A stretch of DNA of 64,000 bases from a bacterium (GTDB lineage: Bacteria; Planctomycetota; Planctomycetia; Planctomycetales; Planctomycetaceae): positions 1 through 64,000 of the forward strand of contig WGME01000034.1 of the NCBI GenBank assembly GCA_016125225.1. Direction: 5' to 3'. The notes below the pieces were generated by a model, which had not been told where the DNA came from, ran no database searches, and saw only the letters and a list, made by a program, of their open reading frames with translations. This document shows positions 1-11,960 of this stretch, one piece after another (the stretch's first letter is position 1; each line of letters opens with the position of its first letter). The position numbers and the translations under genes were made by a program.

Positions 1-140
1 CTCGTCGCAGCCTGTTCGAATACATCGAAGTCTTCTATAACCGAAGCCGAAGACACTCCGCACTCGGATACCTCTCACCACAACAATTCGAACTTGTCGC
101 CTGACGATTTCCCAGCGCCCACCAAATGTGGGTAAGTCCA
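1..140 (+). mobile_element. Right end of an IS3-family insertion sequence (truncated by window edge)
   Basis: The element enters from the left edge and carries only the tail of its transposase. After the stop codon (102-104) there are about 36 bases before a plausible terminus ending in CA near base 140, as IS3 ends usually do. The terminus is inferred: the left inverted repeat is outside the window, so it cannot be compared, and no target duplication can be checked. Confidence 0.5.
3..104 (+). CDS. IS3-family transposase OrfB, C-terminal fragment
   Basis: The frame starting at base 3 reads as the last 33 residues of an IS3-type DDE transposase (rve integrase core). It contains the stretch [19 protein letters not shown] followed by LSP and QQFE, which is very typical of the OrfB C-terminus. 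The protein would catalyse cut-and-paste or copy-out transposition of its element. Only the tail is present, so it cannot be judged intact or broken. It lies about 120 bases beyond the stop codon of gyrB, pointing towards it. Confidence 0.8.
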   Translation, partial: RRSLFEYIEVFYNRSRRHSALGYLSPQQFELVA

Positions 141-225
141 ATGCACCCCGTCTCTTTCACTCTTATACCCTGACACTCTTACACTCTATTACTTCGCGTT
201 TTCGTGCTGACGTGCGCCGTTCGGC

Positions 226-2754
<2,529 letters not shown>

Positions 2755-2756
2755 TC

Positions 2757-2819
2757 AGGTGTCAGGCCCAAGGTATCAGGAGGCATTTCCTGAAACCTGA
2801 TGCCTGATCCCTGACACCT
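2757..2819. repeat. Imperfect inverted-repeat element between gyrB and the dciA-like gene
   Basis: The arms AGGTGTCAGG (2757-2766) and CCTGACACCT (2810-2819) are perfect reverse complements. Between them lie further TCAGG/CCTGA units, including TCAGGA...TCCTGA, so the whole 63 bases can fold into a branched hairpin. It fills the space between the two genes. It could be a REP-like repeat or an RNA structure within the operon; there is no U tract that would make it a clear terminator. Confidence 0.6.
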
Positions 2820-2822
2820 TTA

Positions 2823-3128
2823 TCAAGTACCAACCAACCGAAACTTGATCGATTTCACTTTCAGGTGCGGGGCAATCTGCTGGAATTTCTGCGTGAGTTC
2901 CGGGGCATGAAAGGCGGTGAGTTGGCCCAGCAGAGCCGAGGACTGCACTTCCACATGCAATACCCCCCGGGTGATGCGTAGCGGCTTGGTTGCTTTCGAC
3001 CAGGTCGGACCACTCGTCTGGTTCCAGAACTGTTCCAGATCGGAGGCGGCTCGTGTTCGCGCGAACCCCCGCACCGCAATCAACTCGGCGATGGCTTGAG
3101 ACAGCAACTGGGGTTCACGAGCAGACAT
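2823..3128 (-). CDS. dciA: DUF721 / DciA-like protein
   Basis: This small protein (101 residues from ATG 3128) has the DUF721 fold. The helical N-terminus LLSQAIAELIAVRGF is followed by a region FWNQTSGPTWSKATKPLRI, then RGVLHVEVQSSALLGQLT, then a basic end, KSIKFRLV. DciA is the replicative-helicase loader or operator of bacteria that lack DnaC/DnaI. The gene lies 10 bases downstream of dnaN and 86 bases upstream of gyrB, the position where DUF721 genes are often found. The reading frame is open up to 3212, but ATG 3128 fits the spacing after the dnaN stop. The sequence is short and diverged, so the helicase-loading role is inferred from family and context. Confidence 0.75.
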   Translation of the reverse strand: MSAREPQLLSQAIAELIAVRGFARTRAASDLEQFWNQTSGPTWSKATKPLRITRGVLHVEVQSSALLGQLTAFHAPELTQKFQQIAPHLKVKSIKFRLVGT

Positions 3129-3138
3129 GAGCGACGCG

Positions 3139-4251
3139 TTACCGATCTCGTGACAACGGCATGATGACGTAGGTGTAATGATCTTCGGTGACCAGTACCG
3201 CCGCACTTTCATGGTCGATCAGCTGCAGCTTCACCTGCGAACTGGAATCGAGCACTTTGAGGAAGTCGGCGATGTACCGGGGGTCGAAGGTAATCGTGAG
3301 ATCGTCCGCGTCGTAACTGATCGGGACTTCGATTTTTGATTGACCCACATCAGCGGCCTGGCTGCTCAACCGCAGCGTGCCATTCGTGAAGGTGAAATCG
3401 ACGCCCCGACTTTCTTCGTTGGTGACGATTTGCGCCTGGCGGACGGCGGAGTAAAACGGGCTGACGATGAGGTCGACGGCATGCTGGAAGGAAGCGGGAA
3501 TGACCTTCTTGTAATCCGGGAAACGACCTTGGACCAGTTGGCTGGCGATCGTCACACCGCCAGCCTGGACGACGATGTCGTTGTTGTGGATCGCGATCTT
3601 CACGAGGTCTTCGGTGTCACCAATGACGCGTTCGATGAGCGACATGGCTTTGGCAGGGACCACGGGAGGAGAGGACGGTGGCGCTGGCTGACCGACCGCC
3701 TGGCACATCGCACTGGCCACTGCCAGCCGACGGCTGTCGGTCGCGGCGAGCGTGGCCCGTTCCGGCGTCAAGTCGAGCAGCACGCCACCCAATGCGTATC
3801 GCGTGCTTTCGACATCGGTTGCAAAGACCGTGCGTTTGATGAGCTGCTTGAGAGCCGAGGCCGTAATGGTGAAATAGGCATCGTCTTCAAACGAGGCAAC
3901 GGGTGGGAACTCGGCAGGGTCTTCGGCTGAGAGACGAAACTCGCTGCGTTCGCCACGAATCCATACGGCATCGCCCTGGATGTCGAGTTTCACGGTCTCG
4001 TCGGTCAATTCCCTCAAGATCGAGAGCATGCGATTGGTGGGCAGCAGGGTCTGACCGCCGGAATCGGTGGTGACGTCGGGAACTTCGCAGCGGAGGCTGA
4101 TTTCGCTGTCGGTTCCAATGAGCGTTGCCTTGCCATCACCCGCGATGAGCTTCACGCTCTTGAGAATTTCTTTCGTGGTTCGGCTGGGAACCACCCCCGC
4201 GACGGCGCTGAAAGCTGCCGTCAATGCGTTGCGGGAACAGGTCAACTGCAT
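3139..4251 (-). CDS. dnaN: DNA polymerase III beta subunit (sliding clamp)
   Basis: This 370-residue protein forms the ring that tethers DNA polymerase III to its template. It begins MQLTCSRNALTAAFSAV, a typical clamp start. SRTTKEILKSVKL follows, then the sites TDSRRLAVA (mid-protein) and FNPRYI-like TFDPRYIADFL, and the C-terminus YVIMPLSRDR matches the conserved YVIMPMRL-type end. The frame is open further upstream to 4305, but the ATG at 4251 is the conserved start. It heads the dnaN - dciA-like - gyrB block. dnaA is not adjacent, a common arrangement in planctomycetes. Confidence 0.96.
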   Translation of the reverse strand: MQLTCSRNALTAAFSAVAGVVPSRTTKEILKSVKLIAGDGKATLIGTDSEISLRCEVPDVTTDSGGQTLLPTNRMLSILRELTDETVKLDIQGDAVWIRGERSEFRLSAEDPAEFPPVASFEDDAYFTITASALKQLIKRTVFATDVESTRYALGGVLLDLTPERATLAATDSRRLAVASAMCQAVGQPAPPSSPPVVPAKAMSLIERVIGDTEDLVKIAIHNNDIVVQAGGVTIASQLVQGRFPDYKKVIPASFQHAVDLIVSPFYSAVRQAQIVTNEESRGVDFTFTNGTLRLSSQAADVGQSKIEVPISYDADDLTITFDPRYIADFLKVLDSSSQVKLQLIDHESAAVLVTEDHYTYVIMPLSRDR

Positions 4252-4403
4252 GACCGACCGCCGTGTCTTCTGGAGGAATCCTAAAAGCCCGTTGCACCAC
4301 TGCAAGCCTGGCTTTCCGGGGGACGAAATCGCCCTGCCGCGGAAGCCGCAATTCTAGCAGAATTGAACGGGAAAATGGAGTCCAAATGTCGACCAGATGC
4401 GGC

Positions 4404-4422
4404 TGTTTTCCGTGGGAAAACA
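4404..4422. promoter_or_regulatory. Perfect 8-bp inverted repeat upstream of dnaN
   Basis: TGTTTTCC and GGAAAACA are exact reverse complements separated by GTG. The element lies 16 bases after the stop codon of the upstream gene (4438) and about 150 bases before the dnaN start. It could end the upstream transcript (no U tract follows) or be a protein-binding operator in the dnaN promoter region. It does not match a DnaA box. Confidence 0.45.
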
Positions 4423-4437
4423 TGCCCCGAGACGCCA

Positions 4438-5307
4438 TTAGAAGATGATTTCAATGGTCTGCTCTTCGTCGAGGACTTGCGAGCGAATCTGAATCGTATC
4501 TTTCACCAGTTGAGCGGCCCCGGGAATTGTGATCGCAATCTGTACAACACCCTCTTTGACCGCTTTTCGCTCGGTCGATTTGAAGGTGATCTGTTTCCGA
4601 TATCCATCGGTTCCAACCACCATCCCGGTCAGATCGCGTAACCGGTACTGTTTGACCGAAGGGGGGAGTTTCACCTGGATGACAATCTCATATTTCGAAC
4701 GCGGCTTGGGGTCTTTCGGCTCGGTCCAGACCGTGAAGCTGCCACGGGTGATAGCCGAGGGGGGAACTTTGATGTTCGAGCCAAGTTCCCCTAGTTTATC
4801 TCCTTCGCCAGCGTCGTGACCTTCCCCTTCGAGTTGTCCCAGAAGGCTTTCCGCGGCACTCATCGATGCGGCGTTGTCGCCCAGGGCGGTGACCGCCGTG
4901 AATTGCAAGGGGGCGGCTTCCTCGCCTTGTGCGGCATCGAGTCGCGAATCGACGGGGATATCAAGTTCGTCGGTCTCCTGTCCTTCTGAAAACCCGGCGG
5001 TCACGGGCAAACCTATGCGGGATTCCTGCGTGAAATAGGTGATTGCCAAAGTGGAGACGACGAGGGCATGGATCGCCAGTGAGGTTGTCATTCCCCAGCC
5101 CAGGTACATCCCCCGCCAGAACAGCGAGATTGACAGCATCCAGCGTTGCCACCACGAACGTGGAGGAGCGGGCTGTGAATCGGTGGTCTGTACTTGAGGC
5201 AGAGGGGGAGGCGTAGGTGCCGCCGCCGAAGAACGTGATTTGAGCCACTTCGGTCGGCTGGAGGGAACAGCCGCAGAGGTCTCGTCGGTGGCAGCAACGC
5301 GGGACAT
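4438..5307 (-). CDS. Membrane-anchored protein of unknown function
   Basis: This 289-residue protein is not recognised. It has a proline-rich cytoplasmic N-terminus (about residues 1-50, with PTPPPLP and PAPPRSWW) and one hydrophobic segment near residues 60-92 (ISLFWRGMYLGWGMTTSLAI and the following LVVSTLAI). An acidic linker rich in E, G and D follows, then a C-terminal domain of about 110 residues with alternating beta-like segments (SKYEIVIQVKLPPSV, VVQIAITIPG). The layout suggests a single-pass inner-membrane protein with an extracytoplasmic C-terminal domain. It lies upstream of dnaN on the same strand, with a 186-base gap, and is probably a separate unit. Confidence 0.6.
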   Translation of the reverse strand: MSRVAATDETSAAVPSSRPKWLKSRSSAAAPTPPPLPQVQTTDSQPAPPRSWWQRWMLSISLFWRGMYLGWGMTTSLAIHALVVSTLAITYFTQESRIGLPVTAGFSEGQETDELDIPVDSRLDAAQGEEAAPLQFTAVTALGDNAASMSAAESLLGQLEGEGHDAGEGDKLGELGSNIKVPPSAITRGSFTVWTEPKDPKPRSKYEIVIQVKLPPSVKQYRLRDLTGMVVGTDGYRKQITFKSTERKAVKEGVVQIAITIPGAAQLVKDTIQIRSQVLDEEQTIEIIF

Positions 5308-5389
5308 AGATCGCCTGAAGGGCTGACAGACAGTCTTTAATACTATACGTCGGCAGGTCTACGGGTTACACCACAATTTCCTTCAATGC

Positions 5390-5422
5390 AGAAAGCCCAG
5401 AGCGGGAGACCCTGGGCTTTCT
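5390..5422 (-). terminator. Rho-independent-type terminator after the DUF1559 gene
   Basis: An 11-bp perfect stem (AGAAAGCCCAG / CTGGGCTTTCT) with an 11-base loop lies 42 bases beyond the stop codon of the minus-strand DUF1559 gene. The transcribed right arm ends in CUUUCU. It should end that transcript and separate it from the next gene downstream. Confidence 0.75.
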
Positions 5423-5463
5423 GTGTCCATCAGATCAGATAACGAAAACCTTTGCCAGTCGTG

Positions 5464-6684
5464 CTAGTTCTGGAAGTCCGACTGATTGACGATGGGTTGG
5501 CCGGTGCGTTGGCCATCCCACGACATCAGGTGAACAAACACAGAGCCGTTGATGCTGGCGTTCAAGCCTTTGGCGCTGCCATCGCAGAACGAAACGTTGA
5601 AGGCCCCGGCATGGTTGGATGACGGCCGCGGAGCCGAACCGGGGGCGCTACCAAGCGCGAAATTCGGTGTCAACTGATTGCTGGCGCCGCCGGCTGACGT
5701 CAGGTTAAAGCCCGACTGCAATTGCAGTGAAGTCGACAGAGCCGCACCTGACCCCGTGGCACCAATCAGACCGCTGTTTGTTGTTCCCGGGGCGCCCGGA
5801 GTACCAAATGTGCCACCCCCAGCGACGGGCAGAGCAAAGGCCACGTCGTTCAAGCTGCGAGAGATAAACGAGCGAGATTGGATGTTTTCAGCCAGCATCA
5901 GGGTTTGCCCCAAGCCATCGCCTTGCGAAATCTCATCAAGTGTCACAGCCCGTTCATCAACTCCATCCACCAGACGACCGAACACGCCCGTCCGGCGACC
6001 CACGGCGACATTGTCCGCAGTCGATGTCGAACCGTCATTCCAATCGATCGAGGTGCGAGCGAATGGAGCCGATCCCGAATAGGGATTGTCCTGATCCGCA
6101 CCAGCAACTTGACCCCAGTTACCGACAGGGACATAACCCGCGTTCGCGGCGTAGCTCAAGCCAGTTGGCTGACGATAGTTATTCTGGTCTTCCGGGCAGG
6201 TATACACTTTCAACCAAGTATTCAGTTGCAGGGCGGCCGAGTTGGTACCACCGATGCTGGTGTAGCCTGAAGGAGCCGTCATGTAGGACGGGCTGAAATA
6301 AACGCCGCCTTGAGACGAAGTATCGAACAGACGTTGCATATCCGCACGGTCAAGGTATTGCAGCAGCGCGACCGGCCAGCCATATCCCGGCGAAGAAGCA
6401 AAATCGCCAGCCGTGAATCCAGCGGAACCATCGGTATCGCGAACTAGGGCACCATCGAATGGGGGAATCTTGCCACCATTGGCCGTGGCCGAGTTGTGAA
6501 TGGCCAGCGTAATGTTTTTGAGGTTGTTCAGACATTCGAGGTTACGGGCGGCTCGACGGGCCGACTGCACAGCCGGTGCAATCAGCGAAATCAGCACAGC
6601 GATGATCGAAATCACCACCAGCAGTTCGATGAGGGTAAAGCCCCGGCGGGACTTCGAGGTCAACAGACGATGCGGGCGTTTCAT
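5464..6684 (-). CDS. DUF1559 domain protein with prepilin-type N-terminus
   Basis: This is a 406-residue planctomycete-specific DUF1559 protein. Near residue 15 the type IV prepilin signal [20 protein letters not shown] provides a peptidase cleavage site after Gly and a hydrophobic stalk. The C-terminus carries the H-X9-DG motif ([12 protein letters not shown]). Family members are abundant, secreted and thought to sit at the surface or in pili; the exact role is unknown. ATG 6684 is chosen because it is preceded by GGAGAAAG at good spacing, although the frame is open to 6801. It lies downstream of the pseudopilin genes but has its own 428-base upstream region and a strong terminator. Confidence 0.9.
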   Translation of the reverse strand: MKRPHRLLTSKSRRGFTLIELLVVISIIAVLISLIAPAVQSARRAARNLECLNNLKNITLAIHNSATANGGKIPPFDGALVRDTDGSAGFTAGDFASSPGYGWPVALLQYLDRADMQRLFDTSSQGGVYFSPSYMTAPSGYTSIGGTNSAALQLNTWLKVYTCPEDQNNYRQPTGLSYAANAGYVPVGNWGQVAGADQDNPYSGSAPFARTSIDWNDGSTSTADNVAVGRRTGVFGRLVDGVDERAVTLDEISQGDGLGQTLMLAENIQSRSFISRSLNDVAFALPVAGGGTFGTPGAPGTTNSGLIGATGSGAALSTSLQLQSGFNLTSAGGASNQLTPNFALGSAPGSAPRPSSNHAGAFNVSFCDGSAKGLNASINGSVFVHLMSWDGQRTGQPIVNQSDFQN

Positions 6685-7112
6685 GGGTTTCACTTTCTCC
6701 GATGGACTCACGCCGACAACCAGCACGGCAAGGAAAGGAACGAATCTGGCAACGTCTCGGCCCTGAACGCGCCCCCGGGTTGGTTGTCCCCCCGAGTCCA
6801 ACGAATTTTCAAATCCTGATGGTGAGACCCCAGTCTTGGGGGCTCGTGATCGCTACTCGACAGGTTTCATGAACACACCACACTAACGGCCCAGCCCGCT
6901 GGCAGCCATGAGCAGGTTGAGACGAGCAATTTCCGCCAGTGTGTTGCATTTTCCCTCTCTATTATGCCAATCCTGGCCGGGTTGTCACTCAGAAAGGGTA
7001 TGTCAGCGAAAGAGAAACGCAAACCGCTTGCCAGATTCAACAAAATCGATCAAAGCATTTCTCATTCGATGCTTGATGTGTCTGTGTGTACAGTTTTTTG
7101 GGTTCGCAACTC
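6685..7112. other. Intergenic region upstream of the DUF1559 gene
   Basis: 428 bases without a credible gene. It must hold the DUF1559 promoter and the end of the pseudopilin transcript. A hairpin at 6824-6845 (GAGACCCCA / TGGGGGCTC, one mismatch, GTCT loop) is the only clear structure and may be a weak terminator. Short open frames here have no ribosome binding site or recognisable product. Confidence 0.5.
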
Positions 7113-10100
7113 CTAGTTCAACGTTTGACGGTCAATCACCAGATCTTCCCAACGGATACCGTTCGGGCTCGCAGGACTATTGGACGTATCTTCCGTGTAA
7201 CTGAAGGTCGAAGAACTGCGGATTGTAGAGATGGTCGAACCATTCTTGATCAGCCATCGGACCTGGTCAACAACGCCCGAACGATCAATCAGAAAGACGC
7301 TGCGATATTCAGGGGTATCTTCGAGGCGTCCGCCAATCCGGTAGGCGGTTTTATTGTTGCCCGTCACGGCAGCGGCCTCGAAGAATTGCACGCCGACATA
7401 GACCACGAAGGTATTGCTACGGGTCGTTGTTGAGTTCGGCAATTTCTTCAACAACCGATTTTTGATGAGTGATTCATACTGGGCATTCTGATGTTCGACA
7501 GAGGTGCCGACTTCCAAAAGTTGCCGCGGATTGGTCAGCGTATCATCAGTAGGCAATGTTCGCCCAAAGATGCTGTCCCGAAGACTTGTAGCTCCATTGT
7601 GGAAGTTAAAACTCGAGGCACGGAAGGGCCGTGCCCCTGGTGCCCCCGGTGTGTGATAGTTGGTGACCGGGTCGATCGCCATCGTGGGGCCTCCCGTCGT
7701 GTTGCGATAAGAATCGCGGGCCGCCATGAACTCATACCACCAGAACCGCGATGCGTCATCTTTCCCGACTAGCAATGTCCCGGTGGGAGGAGCATGTAAC
7801 AGGCCTGGATCATCCAGGAGGCCCGCCCAAACCTGGGGATGACGGATCGTATTCACATTCAACAGTCCCTGAGTGAAAGGGACGCCGAAGCCATGATGGG
7901 GAAGATTGGTGGTATCACTCGTTCCCGGAGTGCCAAACCCGGTAAAGGCTCCGTTGGAATCATAAGCCAGAGTCTGCCGAGAATACGTTAACGCATCAGG
8001 ATGGCGGTGTTGCATCGGCTGGCGTTCGAAGAACTCGAGCACGCGGTGCCAGCGGTTCTGCTCTGCTGAAAAATCCTGACCCAAAAGCGATGTTGCAATC
8101 GGCTGATCTTCTGGCAAGGCCTTTAAATCAGGAATACGAAGCGTCGTGACATCTGGACCAAAGACTGGAATCAGGAGCAGTTCATCGACAGAGGTCAAGT
8201 CACGATCAAGATGATACTGCCAGTAGTTGTTGCCAGTTCCGGCACTCGGGGCATTTTCATTATCGTCATTCAAGGTGTTCTTACGCAGCGTGTTTTCCAT
8301 GCTCGCATCGTAGGAATAGGTGCTGTTGTTGGCAGCTTCGTTGATGCGATCAAAGGGTTCAGGACGTTCTTGAGACTGCAGATTCGACAGTCGATTATTG
8401 GGATTATTGGTCGCGATCTCTGCTGTCCCATCCGTCTGTTGGAGGGCAAAAGTCTGTACGGGAATTGAGGCCATCTGATCAACCTGAATCCAGGGGTTTT
8501 CAGTGATCGAGAGTTGCGGTAGAGACGGGTTCTGCCTACGCCACAAACGCACATTGATCGCCGTGGCGGTGTTCGTGCGCGGCAAGAGATCGCCGGGAGC
8601 CGTCCCGTTCTCAAGTTCAAACCGATTCGCATGCCGGGAATCGACCAGGTCGAGATTACAACGGGTGGGATAATCAGTGGCCATTGACCCTGATGTTGGA
8701 GGCGTATCACTCGCGAACGCAGGGGCGATCAGTTCAAAATTACTGTCGCCGTCTGTGTCGACGCGAAAATCACTCGGCCGATTTCCGCCACCCGAAAACG
8801 TTGTCACCGCGGTCGTGGAGCCAATCGTGTAACGCGCTCCAGGATTGACCGTGCCAGAATTGGTGTTGAACGAGAAGGAATCGATCGGAACCTGCGCGGC
8901 GGACGGGCCTTCCGTCAGTTCGACCCGCCAGATGCCGGTTTCATATGACGTGGAGACAGACGTTGTGAGGTTGACAGTAAGCGGTGAGGGGTTCTTCAAT
9001 TCGATGAAGACAAAGTTATGGGAATTCGTGCTCATGTCATCATCGTTCCACAACGTCCGCATGTTGTCGCCACCCGCCGGTGGCTCCCGGATGACAAGCG
9101 CTTCATTGATGGTGAGATCCTGCCGTTCGATGCCATAGACCGTCCGCTCCGCATCGTTGATTGGCGTAGTCCAGCCATCAGAAAGATCGCTGTCGAACTC
9201 GAATTTGCTGATCACATGATCGGGGTCCATCGCATCGACATAATTCACCGCGAATTGAGCCATGCGACGTGCCAAAGCAAGAGCAGTATCAGGGTCCGAA
9301 TCCAACGCGGTGATGGTGGGATTCTTCGAAACCGGCTGACCCAGCAGGTAGAGCAGCACATACATGTCTCGCGCCATGGCCTGGCGGTCGGCCCGGGCAT
9401 TGGTTTCGGTCGTGTTGAGGGCTGTCAGCGAGGTATCCGTCGAATGATCCCGCAAACGTCTGAAATACAATGTGGTCCCGCTGATATCGATCAAATGATT
9501 CAGGCTGAGCTTCCATTGATTGGAAGGCGGGTTGCCGCCGTACACTTTTCCGGGATCAAGATGCAACAACCGCCGTGTCGCATTGCGGAAGGGGTCGGTG
9601 TTGTTATCGAACAGAGTGCTGCTGCCGAAGCGTGGTGGGAAAAAGACTTCCGGCAAGCCATCCCCTGTCACATCGTCAGCCGACGAAATCTGTCCATCGG
9701 AATTACTGTCCCAGTAAGTTTCCAGGAACTGCGAAGTGGAAACTGCGGACTGCGGCCAGCGGCGCACGGGAAGACTGTATTCGCGACGATCGCTGCTGAG
9801 TGTGGTGAAACGCTGGCGGATATCACGAGCATTGGACGCCGCCCGAAAGTTTGCCGGGGCCAGGTCGAGCACACGTGCCGTGGTGGCGGTCCGAGTCGCA
9901 TCAGTTGTCGAGAGCTGCAGGGCCAGAGTGTCGTGCGGGGCCAGCACACTGTCGTTATTGACGGCATTCGTGAGTTGTGGCTGAGCGGTTCCCGTTTTAG
10001 CGTAAGCAATCACGCGCGGATCGCTGATCAGTTCCGAATCATCATCGGTGAGATGATCAGCCGTAGAACCAATCGGCATCAGTGTCGACTGGTAGGGATT

Positions 10101-11873
10101 GTTGGCCGACTGGGCGAGTTGCACATCATACGCACCGGTGCCAGTGTTCAGACGGGTATGGAAATTGTTGTAGATCAGCCAGCGATCATTGTTCGCGGTC
10201 GCTGAGTTCCAGAAGTAAAGCGTTTTGCCATAGGAATCGCTGGCCAGATTGAAGTATGAGGTGAAACCGCGGTAGTCGAGCGGGAGTCCGAACGCGGGTG
10301 ATTCATAAAGGTTTTGATTGAGCGTGAAGTTACGGTGATTGTCATCGAGACCAGTCACCGCAGGCCACGGAAGATCACTGACCGCACCCGAAGTAAAAAA
10401 AGTCTGTCCATCGGTTTCAGCACCAAATTTACCCCTCATCACCGAGGTAATCGCGCTGCTTAGACCAGTGCCTGAACTCATGCCCTGAGCAATCTGAATG
10501 GCAAAATTGGGTCGGCCCATAGTCAGGTAGAAACGTTCGATATTTGCTAATTCCTGAATGTTATTGGGCGGTCGACTGGGGTCGACACCCATCCATCGCA
10601 GAAACTGAGTATGTTGCTGCAAGTCACTGCTGGACATTGTTGTCGGGTCGGCTGACAAAGCATACACGGGGTTAATCTCATGCGGCCCAAGACCCAGGTC
10701 GGAACTCTTCAGAAAGCTATTGTTCCCGAAGGAGTTTGCCGGAGGAGTGGGCATGGGATTGGTATTCAAGGTGCCCTGCGAGGCGTTCAGATTGATCAAC
10801 CCGTTGGCATCAACGAGATGGATCGCGAAAAGCGGCACCATCAGTTTGCCATCACCGCGCCGTTGCGGAGGAAAATCCATGTCCATCAGGATGGATTCTT
10901 TGATACCGTCACCATCGAGGTCGACATCCAGATTCCATGTTTCGGCAGTCGCATTGGTGGATGAGTTAGTCCAGATTCCCATGGCTCCGGTTGAAGTGGA
11001 ACCGTCGGCATTGAGCGGTTGGAAAGGAAACGGTTTCCGCAATCCCAGACTCTGATAATCTGCGCTGCCGACAAAGCGTTTCACTGCGCTGCCTGAGACA
11101 GTGACAGTATTGCCATCGGGACCGACATAGACATGATCGGGATGCGGCCGCATCGTTCGGGCGGGATAGGTTGAATTGTTATACCAATCAGAAACCGTTC
11201 CCCCCCCGTTGCGCAAATATGCTGGACGATGGAATGAGGGGATGATTACCAGCCGCTCGGAACCCCCGGCGGTTGCTGGTTGAGCCATCCCCCGGTACGA
11301 CAGAAACAGGTGATTGATATCGGGGTAGGTGTAATCAACATCGGGGTCTGGCAGGGTATTAAAACCTTTGGATGTGCCCCAGTTCGTCCCACTATTAGCG
11401 GACGGAGAGTCATTGAATTCCAGCAGAAAGTTGTCATCAGCGGTACCGTTGTAGTCTTGATCGACACCCGGTTGGCCCGTCATGGTGTTACTGAGATAAA
11501 CATGCACGCCGGTGCCATTAAAGGGCACGCCATCGCGGCCAAGCATGTTGGGGACGAGCGAATGACGGCCACCCCAAAGCGCACTGTTGAACTGGGAATC
11601 ACTGGGGCCAAGAAGCAATTGCTTCAGTACGAAATCGTTCAGGCCATCACGTTCTAATGCCGGCGCAGTAAGCACCCGCGTTTCCGAACTGAATGCCGTC
11701 GCCGACGCTTGTTCCTGGGCCGAGAAGGTATAGAACAGCACGCCGAGCAATGCGAGCAGGCCCATCAACGTGAGCACGATGAGCAAGGTAGACCCGCGAC
11801 GATCGGCGTGAGATGTTCGTGAACTCTGCCGCCGTGAATGCAGCACTTTTTGATATCGTTGGTTCGCAGTCAT
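7113..11873 (-). CDS. Giant GspK/PilX-like pseudopilin protein
   Basis: At 1586 residues this is several times longer than the usual GspK (about 330). The N-terminus RRGSTLLIVLTLMGLLALLG (about residues 25-45) is a pilin-like hydrophobic stalk that lacks the usual Glu at mature position 5, as GspK and PilX do. The rest is a long extracytoplasmic region rich in Asn, Thr, Asp and Ser, with repeated calcium-site-like DxDGD stretches such as DVDLDGDGIKES and DSNSDGQISSADD. It is the last gene of the pseudopilin series, 87 bases after the J-like gene, with GAGG five bases before its ATG. By analogy GspK sits at the tip of a pseudopilus. The large size suggests a tip adhesin or scaffold, but that is inference. 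Confidence 0.75.
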   Translation of the reverse strand: MTANQRYQKVLHSRRQSSRTSHADRRGSTLLIVLTLMGLLALLGVLFYTFSAQEQASATAFSSETRVLTAPALERDGLNDFVLKQLLLGPSDSQFNSALWGGRHSLVPNMLGRDGVPFNGTGVHVYLSNTMTGQPGVDQDYNGTADDNFLLEFNDSPSANSGTNWGTSKGFNTLPDPDVDYTYPDINHLFLSYRGMAQPATAGGSERLVIIPSFHRPAYLRNGGGTVSDWYNNSTYPARTMRPHPDHVYVGPDGNTVTVSGSAVKRFVGSADYQSLGLRKPFPFQPLNADGSTSTGAMGIWTNSSTNATAETWNLDVDLDGDGIKESILMDMDFPPQRRGDGKLMVPLFAIHLVDANGLINLNASQGTLNTNPMPTPPANSFGNNSFLKSSDLGLGPHEINPVYALSADPTTMSSSDLQQHTQFLRWMGVDPSRPPNNIQELANIERFYLTMGRPNFAIQIAQGMSSGTGLSSAITSVMRGKFGAETDGQTFFTSGAVSDLPWPAVTGLDDNHRNFTLNQNLYESPAFGLPLDYRGFTSYFNLASDSYGKTLYFWNSATANNDRWLIYNNFHTRLNTGTGAYDVQLAQSANNPYQSTLMPIGSTADHLTDDDSELISDPRVIAYAKTGTAQPQLTNAVNNDSVLAPHDTLALQLSTTDATRTATTARVLDLAPANFRAASNARDIRQRFTTLSSDRREYSLPVRRWPQSAVSTSQFLETYWDSNSDGQISSADDVTGDGLPEVFFPPRFGSSTLFDNNTDPFRNATRRLLHLDPGKVYGGNPPSNQWKLSLNHLIDISGTTLYFRRLRDHSTDTSLTALNTTETNARADRQAMARDMYVLLYLLGQPVSKNPTITALDSDPDTALALARRMAQFAVNYVDAMDPDHVISKFEFDSDLSDGWTTPINDAERTVYGIERQDLTINEALVIREPPAGGDNMRTLWNDDDMSTNSHNFVFIELKNPSPLTVNLTTSVSTSYETGIWRVELTEGPSAAQVPIDSFSFNTNSGTVNPGARYTIGSTTAVTTFSGGGNRPSDFRVDTDGDSNFELIAPAFASDTPPTSGSMATDYPTRCNLDLVDSRHANRFELENGTAPGDLLPRTNTATAINVRLWRRQNPSLPQLSITENPWIQVDQMASIPVQTFALQQTDGTAEIATNNPNNRLSNLQSQERPEPFDRINEAANNSTYSYDASMENTLRKNTLNDDNENAPSAGTGNNYWQYHLDRDLTSVDELLLIPVFGPDVTTLRIPDLKALPEDQPIATSLLGQDFSAEQNRWHRVLEFFERQPMQHRHPDALTYSRQTLAYDSNGAFTGFGTPGTSDTTNLPHHGFGVPFTQGLLNVNTIRHPQVWAGLLDDPGLLHAPPTGTLLVGKDDASRFWWYEFMAARDSYRNTTGGPTMAIDPVTNYHTPGAPGARPFRASSFNFHNGATSLRDSIFGRTLPTDDTLTNPRQLLEVGTSVEHQNAQYESLIKNRLLKKLPNSTTTRSNTFVVYVGVQFFEAAAVTGNNKTAYRIGGRLEDTPEYRSVFLIDRSGVVDQVRWLIKNGSTISTIRSSSTFSYTEDTSNSPASPNGIRWEDLVIDRQTLN

Positions 11874-11960
11874 GAGTCCCTCCTCGCGGCCCGCAAGGAC
11901 AAGGCGTTTGGGTCAAGGGGTATAGCGATGTGTCGGATCACAGGCACTATGCATCATCGA

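Noticed and set aside
9018-10205. 395-codon plus-strand frame opposite the giant GspK-like gene
   Set aside because: No motif and no start signal; the minus-strand gene is continuous with a prepilin N-terminus and lies in an operon.
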